A stretch of DNA of 11,812 nt from Bacteroidales bacterium UBA2939 (GTDB lineage: Bacteria > Bacteroidota > Bacteroidia > Bacteroidales > P3): NCBI GenBank assembly GCA_002349055.1, contig DECD01000040.1, positions 58,982 through 70,793 on the forward strand, in the 5' to 3' direction. This document shows positions 1-6,123 of the stretch, piece after piece (within the stretch, counting starts at the first letter, position 1; each line of letters opens with the position of its first letter). The notes under the pieces were generated by a model. That model made no database searches. It was not told where the DNA came from and saw only the letters and a program-made list of their open reading frames with translations. Made by a program: the position numbers and the translations under genes.

Positions 1-2
1 TG

Positions 3-164
3 CGTTGCGCGTTGCAGCGTTGCAGTTCAAAAATAGGGTAACCAAAAGTCAAAAGTAAAGTTTTAAATTTATATATTTATATCAATATAAATATATAAAT
101 TTAAAGAGTAATTTAGGGGGATTGATATCCTTAAAATGTAACTGCAACGCTGCAACGCGCAACG
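3..164. repeat. Concentric double palindrome upstream of the ATPase gene
   Basis: Two perfect inverted repeats share one centre, between bases 83 and 84. The outer arms are 25 bp (3-27 and 140-164, 25/25 matching). They are built from GCGTTGC words at 2-8, 9-15 and 17-23. The inner arms are 21 bp of pure A+T (62-82 and 85-105, 21/21) around the 2-base loop CA. The two spacers between outer and inner arms (28-61 and 106-139) are each 34 bases and are not strongly complementary. The single strand could fold into one long hairpin with an internal bubble. The element may be a non-autonomous mobile element, a protein-binding palindrome or a cruciform. No target-site duplication can be judged because the window starts at its left edge. 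The structure is seen directly; its function is not known. Confidence 0.9.
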
Positions 165-172
165 TTTTTAAT

Positions 173-203
173 TTTGCTGATTGAGAAATAATGTGTATCT
201 TTG
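173..203 (+). promoter_or_regulatory. Bacteroidota-type promoter for the ATPase gene
   Basis: A -33 element TTTG (173-176) is followed by exactly 19 bases and the -7 element TATCTTTG (196-203). This fits the Bacteroidota primary sigma consensus TTTG-N19-TAnnTTTG. Transcription would start around 209-211, leaving a leader of about 95 bases before the ATG at 305. The promoter lies just downstream of the large palindrome, so it sits outside that element. Confidence 0.75.
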
Positions 204-304
204 CAGATGTATTCGATTTGTTTTTGTCTTATAACGTACTAAGATACAAATATTAGCAAAACAACAGATAGAAATATTGATTTATATAAACGAATATTTA
301 TATT

Positions 305-1618
305 ATGGAATTCTACGATCGTGAAGAGGAAATAGGCATCCTTAGGGAGAATGAGCAGTTGGCTGAACGCAACGCCATGTTTACCGTGCTGATGGGACGC
401 CGTCGCGTAGGCAAAACGGCATTGGTAATGAAGGCTTTCGAAGACAAACAATACGCCTATCTTTTCGTGTCGAAGGATAGCGAGGCCATCCTCTGCGGCA
501 AGTTCCAGCGGGCGCTCGAAGAGCAACTTGGCATACAGGTCTATGGGCAGCTGACCCACTTTCGAGACCTTTTCGAGGTGATGATGCGCGAGTCGCAGAA
601 GCGACATTTCACGGTGGTTATCGACGAATTCCAGAACCTCCATAAGGTCAATCCCGCCATTTTCAGCGAGATGCAGGACATCTGGGACCGCCTGCATGGG
701 AAATCACGCATCAACCTCGTCACCATGGGCAGTATCCGCTCGCTGATGAAGCGCATCTTCGAGGAGGAAGGCGAGCCTCTCTACGGTCGTCCTACTTCCA
801 AGTTCACCCTCCGTTCCTTCACCCTTGCGGTGCTGAAACAGATTTTTCGCGACCACGCGCCCAACTACCGCAACGAAGACCTCCTGTGCCTCTACATGAT
901 TACCGGTGGAGTGGCGAAATATGTCGAGTTGCTGATGGATGCGGGATGCTATACCAAGGAGAAGATGCTCAACTACGTCTGTCGGCGAGACTCCTATTTC
1001 CTCACCGAAGGGCGCGACCTGATGAACCAGGAGTTTGGTGACGAGAGCGGCACCTATTTCTCCATCCTTCAACTCATTGCCGGCGGATTGAACCGGCGAT
1101 CGGACATCGACGGTGCTATGCAGCGCGACATGGGTGCTTTCCTTCAGAATCTGGAGAAGAACTACAGCGTCGTGAGTCGGTTGAAACCCCTGCTAGCGAA
1201 ACCGGGCAGCAAGACCACCTCTTACGAGATTTCCGACCAGTTTCTGCGTTTCTGGTTCCGCTTCATCTGGCCCTACCAGTCGTTGGTGGAGCGCGGACAG
1301 CTCACACTCCTAAAACAGAACATGGTGCGTGGCTACGAGCAGTTCACCGGCCGCACCTTGGAGCAGTATTTCCAGGCGAAGGCAATGGAGACGGGCAAAT
1401 ATACAATGGTGGGCAACTGGTGGGACCGTAAAGGAGAGAATGAGATAGACCTTATAGCGTTGAACGAGTTCGACCGCACCGGCCTTGTGGCCGAGGTGAA
1501 GCGCAACCCCAACAAACTGAACCCTGCCGAATTGCGGCGCAAGACAGAGATGCTACCTGCCTCCGATTTTGGTCGCTACAAGCTCACGCTGGAGGGTTTT
1601 TCGATAGATAATATGTAG
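305..1618 (+). CDS. AAA-type ATPase with C-terminal DUF234 (PD-(D/E)XK-like) domain
   Basis: This 437-residue cytoplasmic protein belongs to the archaeal/bacterial ATPase family that carries DUF234. The N-terminal P-loop domain has a Walker A motif GRRRVGKTAL (31-40), a Walker B motif VVIDEF with D107 and E108, and sensor-type segments further on (GSIRSLMKR, then PLYGR). A helical or winged-helix region follows, leading to the family signature YEISDQFLRFWFRF (307-320). The C-terminal domain shows D382 in NEIDLIAL and E397-V-K399, the spacing of a PD-(D/E)XK nuclease-like site, so DNA cleavage or binding is plausible. The biological role of the family is not settled, and many Bacteroidales genomes carry several copies. 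It stands alone between its own promoter and that of the next operon. The ATG at 305 is the natural start because the ATPase motif DREEEI begins at residue 5. A weak 6-bp hairpin follows the stop at 1620-1642. Confidence 0.88.
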   Translation: MEFYDREEEIGILRENEQLAERNAMFTVLMGRRRVGKTALVMKAFEDKQYAYLFVSKDSEAILCGKFQRALEEQLGIQVYGQLTHFRDLFEVMMRESQKRHFTVVIDEFQNLHKVNPAIFSEMQDIWDRLHGKSRINLVTMGSIRSLMKRIFEEEGEPLYGRPTSKFTLRSFTLAVLKQIFRDHAPNYRNEDLLCLYMITGGVAKYVELLMDAGCYTKEKMLNYVCRRDSYFLTEGRDLMNQEFGDESGTYFSILQLIAGGLNRRSDIDGAMQRDMGAFLQNLEKNYSVVSRLKPLLAKPGSKTTSYEISDQFLRFWFRFIWPYQSLVERGQLTLLKQNMVRGYEQFTGRTLEQYFQAKAMETGKYTMVGNWWDRKGENEIDLIALNEFDRTGLVAEVKRNPNKLNPAELRRKTEMLPASDFGRYKLTLEGFSIDNM

Positions 1619-1670
1619 TGCTGGGAATCTGGTTTCTCCAGCTTGCACACGGGTGGCACTCACAATAAAA

Positions 1671-1702
1671 TTTGGCAGAACCAATAATTCTTCGTACCTT
1701 TG
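1671..1702 (+). promoter_or_regulatory. Promoter of the kinase-lipoprotein operon
   Basis: TTTG (1671-1674), a 20-base spacer and TACCTTTG (1695-1702) match the Bacteroidota promoter form. The predicted transcription start near 1708-1710 lies upstream of the ATG at 1735. It therefore excludes the in-frame TTG at 1672 as the translation start of the next gene. Confidence 0.75.
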
Positions 1703-1734
1703 CACTTTCAAAAAAACAACAAAGAGAGTTAACC

Positions 1735-2367
1735 ATGAGCAAAACTATCATCACCATCAACCGCGAATGCGGATGTGGCGGCAGAGACATCGCCCGCCGC
1801 TTGGGAGAAACACTCGGACTGAAGGTCTACGACAAGTCCATCCTCGAGGCCATCTGCGAGAAATACAATCTCGATGAGAAAGAAATCCTGCGCATCAAAG
1901 GGCAGAAGCTCAACCTGTGGGACGACCTCTGCCAGTTCTACCGCCAATTCAACACCGTGGACGACCACTACCAGACGGAGAAGAAAAAGATTACCTCGCG
2001 CGAACTCTACTATGCCGAGTCGCAGATTATGCGCAACCTGGCCGCGCAGGAGAGCTGCATCGTCGTGGGCCGCGCCGGCTTCCACGTCTTCAAGGATAAC
2101 CCCGACGCAATCCATATCTTCCTTATTGGCGACCGCGACTTCCGCATCCGGCGCATTATCAAGCGCGAGGGCTTCGACGAGAAGTCCGCTGCCAAGTATG
2201 TCGACGAGACCGACGAAGCCCGCGAGAACTTCACCAAGAGCTTCGCCGAGGTGTCGCGCTACGACGCCCGCAACTACGACATCGTCATCAACGTGAGCCG
2301 CTTCACCACCCCCGAGGAGGTCGCCGCCATCCTTGCCGAGAACATGCGGAAGAGAATTGGGAAATGA
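1735..2367 (+). CDS. Cytidylate kinase-like family protein
   Basis: This 210-residue protein looks like the Cytidylate_kin2 type (CMP kinase-like P-loop family). Residues 5-20 hold the atypical P-loop, with RECGCGGRDIA in place of the classical GxxGxGK; Arg17 lies near the usual lysine position, as is common in this family. A second conserved segment, CIVVGRAG, follows in the middle. After it, an arginine-rich lid region (DRDFRIRRIIKREG) is followed by DETDEARENF. The family presumably phosphorylates a small nucleotide-like substrate, but activity on CMP is not shown for this branch. The ATG at 1735 is preferred over an in-frame TTG at 1672, which sits inside the promoter. An A- and G-rich stretch (AAAGAGAG) lies just upstream. 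It is the first gene of an apparent operon with two lipoprotein genes, the next starting 35 bases later. Confidence 0.85.
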   Translation: MSKTIITINRECGCGGRDIARRLGETLGLKVYDKSILEAICEKYNLDEKEILRIKGQKLNLWDDLCQFYRQFNTVDDHYQTEKKKITSRELYYAESQIMRNLAAQESCIVVGRAGFHVFKDNPDAIHIFLIGDRDFRIRRIIKREGFDEKSAAKYVDETDEARENFTKSFAEVSRYDARNYDIVINVSRFTTPEEVAAILAENMRKRIGK

Positions 2368-2402
2368 AAAATGAAAAATAAAAACTGAGAAATGGAAAAA
2401 GT
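2361..2402 (+). repeat. A-rich short-period repeat between kinase and lipoprotein genes
   Basis: The kinase gene ends inside, and the 35-base gap is filled by, A-rich units of the type GAAAAAT (GAAATGAAAAATGAAAAATA and following bases). No promoter of the TAnnTTTG type or terminator is seen, so the lipoprotein gene is probably cotranscribed with the kinase gene. Similar A-rich runs are common between Bacteroidales genes; a spacer repeat is the simplest reading. Confidence 0.45.
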
Positions 2403-3434
2403 ATGAAGAACCTTTCTCGTTTCATCTTTCTCGCTGTAGCTCTGACGCTTGCCGGTTGCGGCAAGAATACTGGCCAGGATTCAGAGACTGCCGATGTGCC
2501 GCTGGTTATCTTCGATACCGACATCGGCTCGTCGACCGACGACCTCTTCTCCCTGGAGATGCTCTACCGCTATGAGGAGCAGGGCCGCTGCCGTCTGCTG
2601 GGCGTGGTGGTGGACCGCGAGGGTGAGACGTGCGCCGCCTGCGCCGACGTGATAAATACATACTTCGGCCGTGGCGACATACCTATCGGACTGGTGCGCA
2701 ACGGCATCGAGAACCCCGCGGTGTGGATAGACTACGGGAACCTCCCCAACCACACCAATCCCGACAGCAGCCTGATGTTTGCCCGCACGGTAAGCGACTA
2801 CAACACACTGCCCGACGGCTGGCAGCTCTACCGCCGCCTGCTGGCCGGGCAGCCCGACCACTCGGTGAGCATCGTCTCCGTGGGCTTCGTCACCTGCCTG
2901 TCGCAGCTGCTACAGTCGGGGGCCGACGAGCATTCTCCCCTCACGGGCGTCGAACTGGTGCGCCAGAAGGTGAAATGCCTCTACATCATGGCGGGAATCT
3001 TCGACGTGGCCGATGAACCCGACTTCAACTTTACACAAGGTATAGGATTCGCACAGACCTTCTTCGACCTCTGGCCACAAGATGTCGACATAGTCTTCTC
3101 ACCCATGGAGGTGGGTCAGCAGGTGGAGTACGTCCCCGAGCAGGTGATAGCCGACATCGACTGGACCGACCGGCATCCCATCAAGCAGGTGTATATGACC
3201 TACAACTGCGATACGGGGCAGAAGATGTGGGACCCGATGACCGTCATCCAGGCCGTCGAGGGCGACGGACTCTTCACCCTCTCCGAGCGTGGCACCGTGA
3301 CCATTACTTCCGATGGGCAGACACTCTTCACACCCAAGCCGTCGGGCCACTGCCGCTACCAGAAGCCCGGCACCCCGCAGTGGGCAGCCTCCATGCTGGA
3401 GAAAATAAGGACTTTCAATAAGATTAAGAAATAA
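2403..3434 (+). CDS. Nucleoside hydrolase-like lipoprotein
   Basis: This 343-residue protein has a lipoprotein signal peptide with lipobox LAGC and lipidated Cys19, so it should be membrane anchored and act in the periplasm. The following residues lack an acidic surface-export signal. The mature part matches the inosine-uridine nucleoside hydrolase superfamily, which splits ribonucleosides into base and ribose. The N-terminal metal-binding motif reads DTDIGSSTDD (38-47), where related proteins have DTDxGxDxDD; the middle Asp is Ser44. The strand motif normally ending in TN reads VSVGFVTC, with Thr164 kept and Asn replaced by Cys165. The C-terminal metal ligand is probably Asp277 in MWDPM. The core calcium ligands therefore look present, but the specificity could differ from classical enzymes. 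Its stop lies 4 bases before the next start, so the two genes are almost certainly cotranscribed. Confidence 0.8.
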   Translation: MKNLSRFIFLAVALTLAGCGKNTGQDSETADVPLVIFDTDIGSSTDDLFSLEMLYRYEEQGRCRLLGVVVDREGETCAACADVINTYFGRGDIPIGLVRNGIENPAVWIDYGNLPNHTNPDSSLMFARTVSDYNTLPDGWQLYRRLLAGQPDHSVSIVSVGFVTCLSQLLQSGADEHSPLTGVELVRQKVKCLYIMAGIFDVADEPDFNFTQGIGFAQTFFDLWPQDVDIVFSPMEVGQQVEYVPEQVIADIDWTDRHPIKQVYMTYNCDTGQKMWDPMTVIQAVEGDGLFTLSERGTVTITSDGQTLFTPKPSGHCRYQKPGTPQWAASMLEKIRTFNKIKK

Positions 3435-3438
3435 TACA

Positions 3439-4833
3439 ATGGCAAAACACTTCTTCAAATCTATCGCCGCACTCGTCATGTGCCTGCCGATGATTATGAC
3501 CTCGTGCTCCAAGGACGACGACAACTCTACAACTCCGACCCACAATGTGGACATCGTCAGCATCAACACCGCTGCTTTCTACGACAAACTGGGCATCACG
3601 GATGTCATAGCCGAGACGCTGACACAAGGCCTCATCAAAGTAACCGACTCCGTACTCGTGTACGACCAACAGGGGCTGCTCGTAGCCAGGCTGGGAGCTG
3701 AATCCACCAGTCTGCAAACCGTAAACATCAGCCTTCGGGACCTTCCCGATGGGACCTATACCCTCGTGGCGTGGCAGACGGCCTGTAGTGGGACCGACCC
3801 GTTCTGGCTGCTACTGGATGCCGACCAACTTGCCACCGTCCGTATCGTACAGCTCTATCCGTCCACCATCGGCTGCAGAAATGCCATCGGCCTGTACACC
3901 ACAACCGTTACCGTCGGAAGCGGAACCGGCACCCTCAATGCCGAGATAGAGTCGATGGGAAGTATAGTAGACATCCGTATTGACGGCCTCACGTCAGAGT
4001 GTGACTATAAATCTGCGCGCTTGGTTGTGGGTGGCGAGAATCCTGCCATCGATGGTTTTTATCTCAATCCCGACCGCAGCGGAGAAGACCGATGGGTATT
4101 CTCCGACGAAAGAACAGAAGACAGCCGCCCCATTGGCGGAGTTACTCCCTCATCGTCCATCAACAAAGTCTTCACCCTCAGTCATGGCGAGAAAGTCTTT
4201 AATTTGTACGGCACCGACAAGACTACCAACGAGAAGGACAGCCTTATCGATGCCGTGTTCACCCTGAACCCCGGCACCGTTGCCACTTTCTACTTCGACC
4301 TCGACAGAATCGTCTACCAGCCGCCCTATTGCGGTCCGACGGCAGATTTCGCTGCCTGGAAGGCCGACCGTGATGCCGGCCTTCTCGTCACCGATCCTTG
4401 CTTCCAGTGGGGAGCCAACCTCCAGACGGTTCACAACCACGTCGTCAGCCATCATCAGTGGTGGAAACTTGACTACGAAGAACTTACTATGGAAGAAGGG
4501 CATGGCTGGTGCCGATGGTATAACATTGCAAAAAACTTCTTCGAGTATTACTGTTTCGAAACCGAGAGCGGTAATAATCTAATAGTTTCTATGTGTATCT
4601 GTTTCGACCCCACGGTGCCCGTCAGCGTTGCCAATGCCAGCCTGATTCTGCAAGGCTACGAATATGCGGGAAAGATAATCTATCCCGACCAACCGGAAAA
4701 TATTTACGACATCTTCTTCTCCGCCGACGGCAATATAGAAGTCACGACCAACACCTACGAAGAGGGTGGCTGGCAGATCTTCTATCAGCCCACCGACCCC
4801 GAAGACCTGCCCCTCATCATCCCGGTCAACTAG
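3439..4833 (+). CDS. FimB/Mfa2-like surface lipoprotein with an unrecognised C-terminal half
   Basis: This 464-residue protein has a type II signal peptide ending in MTSC (Cys23) followed at once by SKDDD. A K-D-D type stretch after the lipidated cysteine fits the Bacteroidota lipoprotein export signal, so a cell-surface location is inferred. The first part resembles the FimB/Mfa2 fimbrial anchor or accessory family: a strand reading VTDSVLVYDQQGLLV, then LPDGTYTLVAWQ, then an immunoglobulin-like second region ending in TVATFYFDLDR. From about residue 293 the sequence is rich in Trp, Tyr, Cys and His (WGANL, HHQWWKL, GWCRWY) and I do not recognise it. There is no fimbrial operon around it, so a general surface-adhesin or binding role is as likely as fimbrial assembly. 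It is probably the last gene of the operon begun at 1735; the next promoter starts 3 bases after its stop. Confidence 0.6.
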   Translation: MAKHFFKSIAALVMCLPMIMTSCSKDDDNSTTPTHNVDIVSINTAAFYDKLGITDVIAETLTQGLIKVTDSVLVYDQQGLLVARLGAESTSLQTVNISLRDLPDGTYTLVAWQTACSGTDPFWLLLDADQLATVRIVQLYPSTIGCRNAIGLYTTTVTVGSGTGTLNAEIESMGSIVDIRIDGLTSECDYKSARLVVGGENPAIDGFYLNPDRSGEDRWVFSDERTEDSRPIGGVTPSSSINKVFTLSHGEKVFNLYGTDKTTNEKDSLIDAVFTLNPGTVATFYFDLDRIVYQPPYCGPTADFAAWKADRDAGLLVTDPCFQWGANLQTVHNHVVSHHQWWKLDYEELTMEEGHGWCRWYNIAKNFFEYYCFETESGNNLIVSMCICFDPTVPVSVANASLILQGYEYAGKIIYPDQPENIYDIFFSADGNIEVTTNTYEEGGWQIFYQPTDPEDLPLIIPVN

Positions 4834-4835
4834 AT

Positions 4836-4872
4836 TTTGTCATTCCAGAAAAAATTTGTAGTTTTGCAAATT
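4836..4872 (+). promoter_or_regulatory. Toxin-antitoxin promoter with possible operator
   Basis: TTTG (4836-4839), a 19-base spacer and TAGTTTTG (4859-4866) match the Bacteroidota promoter form. The -7 element is exactly enclosed by a 6-bp inverted repeat, AATTTG (4853-4858) and CAAATT (4867-4872). A dyad over the -7 box is where an autorepressing antitoxin would be expected to bind. The promoter call is fairly firm; the operator call is inference from six base pairs. Confidence 0.65.
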
Positions 4873-4895
4873 GAAAACATAATAGAGAATTGAAT

Positions 4896-5165
4896 ATGCA
4901 GACAGCAGCAAATTATCAGGATATGTCGGCGGTGGACGCACTGTGGACGCTCTACCTGCAGCAGTCGCAATGGGTGCGCGAGGCTTTCCGCAGCCGCATA
5001 AACAGCCAAGATGTGTCCGACGAGATGCCCACTCTTCGTACCCGCGAGGAGATGATGGAGGTATCGCGGAAGCGTATGCGCGACATCATCGATGGGCGTG
5101 AGCGGACGCTCACCCATGATGAGGCGATGCAACTGGTTGACCAAGCAATAGCCGAAGCAGTATGA
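4896..5165 (+). CDS. Putative antitoxin of a type II toxin-antitoxin pair
   Basis: This small 89-residue, charged protein lies directly upstream of, and overlaps by 4 bases, a RelE/ParE-type toxin gene; the call rests mainly on this arrangement. The N-terminal part (ALWTLYLQQSQWVREAF) looks helical. A charged middle (TREEMMEVSRKRM) follows, and the C-terminus ends in LTHDEAMQLVDQAIAEAV, a helix of the kind antitoxins use to wrap the toxin. No ribbon-helix-helix or Phd motif can be assigned with certainty. The ATG at 4896 is preferred to an in-frame TTG at 4890 because it is a standard start 30 bases after the -7 box. It would neutralise the toxin and, with it, repress the promoter at 4836. 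Confidence 0.7.
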   Translation: MQTAANYQDMSAVDALWTLYLQQSQWVREAFRSRINSQDVSDEMPTLRTREEMMEVSRKRMRDIIDGRERTLTHDEAMQLVDQAIAEAV

Positions 5166-5488
5166 AGGTCAACTGGTCGGAACGAGCAGCACTTGAGCTA
5201 GCAGAGACCGCAGCTTACGTGGCGCTGGAATTTGGCCGTCAAGCATCCGTGGACATGCGCAACTCAATCCACGAAGCAGTGGATAACATTGCGCGATTTC
5301 CGATGATAGGAAAAACAAGCTTTTCAGACGATAAAAATGGCATCGAATTCCGCGAACTAGCATGTCGGTTGAGCAGTGTGGTCTACGCAATATACAGCGA
5401 TGAGGTCTACATCGTCAGCATCTGGAGCAATCGACAGGACCGTAATCGCCTGTACAAGGACTTGCGCCAAATCTCGAAAACAATGTAA
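5162..5488 (+). CDS. RelE/ParE-family toxin
   Basis: This 108-residue protein follows the RelE/ParE superfamily pattern: VNWSERAALELAETAAYV (a strand, then a first helix), FGRQASVDM, a second helix with IARFPMIGK, then the strand run FRELACRLSSVVYAIY, DEVYIVSIW and a final RQDRNRL. Arg and aromatic residues near the C-terminus are in the expected area. RelE-type members cut mRNA on the ribosome and ParE-type members poison gyrase; which applies here cannot be read from the sequence. The FP-x-IG and IW-x-x-R pattern leans towards the ParE-like group. Its ATG overlaps the antitoxin stop (ATGA, 5162-5165), which implies translational coupling. No frameshift or truncation is seen, so the toxin may be active. 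Confidence 0.85.
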   Translation: MKVNWSERAALELAETAAYVALEFGRQASVDMRNSIHEAVDNIARFPMIGKTSFSDDKNGIEFRELACRLSSVVYAIYSDEVYIVSIWSNRQDRNRLYKDLRQISKTM

Positions 5489-5566
5489 CCCCATGGTTCG
5501 ACGGGACAGAATAATGTGTGAGATGGGGAACGGCTCCCTAATACAAACAATAACCATAGACAGACA

Positions 5567-6040
5567 ATGAATATGAAGAAAGCATTTTTGACACTTGCGG
5601 TGGCGGCGATGGCGGTTGCTGCGGCCATAATTGGCTGCAAGGGTGGCGGTGACGACGCGGAGCAAGCTGAAGCCTCGCTTATTGGGCAATGGGTGGCGGT
5701 GGACGGTTACGAAACATGGGGCTGTTTGTGTGAGCAAATAGACTCCGTCGAATATCACTACCTCGCGTTCTCCATCGACGAGGATTCCATCACGATGGTC
5801 ATGCAAGACAAGTTCAGTCGCAAAATCCCGGAGCCGCCATACAATGTTTTCTCGCAGACCTACGCTTATTCGGTGGATAGCGGCAACGTGGTTACCGCTC
5901 ATATCCAGGGCACGCCGGATTTCACTCTGTTCAAAATAGACGAACTCTCCGCCGACACTCTGTTCCTCCGGGCCGAATGCTCCTATTGTCCTGACCGTGG
6001 CCCAGGAGTCAAGGAATACTATACAATGAAACGTAAATAG
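5567..6040 (+). CDS. Small lipocalin-like lipoprotein
   Basis: This 157-residue protein has a short Lys-rich N-terminus, an alanine-rich membrane segment (about 6-20) and a lipobox-like IIGC with Cys24. It should be exported and lipid anchored. The mature part begins with LIGQWVAVDG and continues as alternating strands (LAFSIDEDSITMVM, TYAYSVDSGNVVTAH, FTLFKIDELSADTLFL). This resembles the lipocalin-like domains common in small Bacteroidales lipoproteins, though the family call is by pattern only. Four cysteines (in WGCLCE and ECSYC) could form disulfides. A second in-frame ATG at 5573 gives MKKAF, a more usual signal-peptide start, and may be the true one. No TAnnTTTG promoter is visible in the 78 bases upstream, so it could be read through from the toxin gene. 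Confidence 0.65.
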   Translation: MNMKKAFLTLAVAAMAVAAAIIGCKGGGDDAEQAEASLIGQWVAVDGYETWGCLCEQIDSVEYHYLAFSIDEDSITMVMQDKFSRKIPEPPYNVFSQTYAYSVDSGNVVTAHIQGTPDFTLFKIDELSADTLFLRAECSYCPDRGPGVKEYYTMKRK

Positions 6041-6073
6041 CAGCCATATTCCAGGCTGAATACGTGAAGACAA

Positions 6074-6097
6074 AGAGACGCGGCAGGCCGCGTCTCT
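6074..6097. terminator. Strong GC-rich hairpin between convergent genes
   Basis: A perfect 11-bp inverted repeat, AGAGACGCGGC and GCCGCGTCTCT, flanks a 2-base loop. It lies between the convergent lipoprotein gene and recJ, where a bidirectional terminator is expected. There is no clear T-run on the plus side; on the minus side the hairpin is followed by a moderately T-rich stretch. It may instead be a dispersed palindromic repeat, since the same word GAGACGC occurs in the hairpin at 9285. Confidence 0.55.
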
Positions 6098-6123
6098 ACA
6101 GAGGGGTTGGTATTCTCGAACAA

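Noticed and set aside
1672..1734. Upstream extension of the cytidylate kinase-like gene from TTG at 1672
   Set aside because: It lies inside the TTTG/TACCTTTG promoter, and the added residues have no family similarity; ATG at 1735 fits MSKTIITINRE.
5489..5528. CCCCAT/ATGGGG inverted repeat after the toxin gene as a terminator
   Set aside because: The arms are only 6 bp with a 28-base loop and no T-run follows; likely chance.
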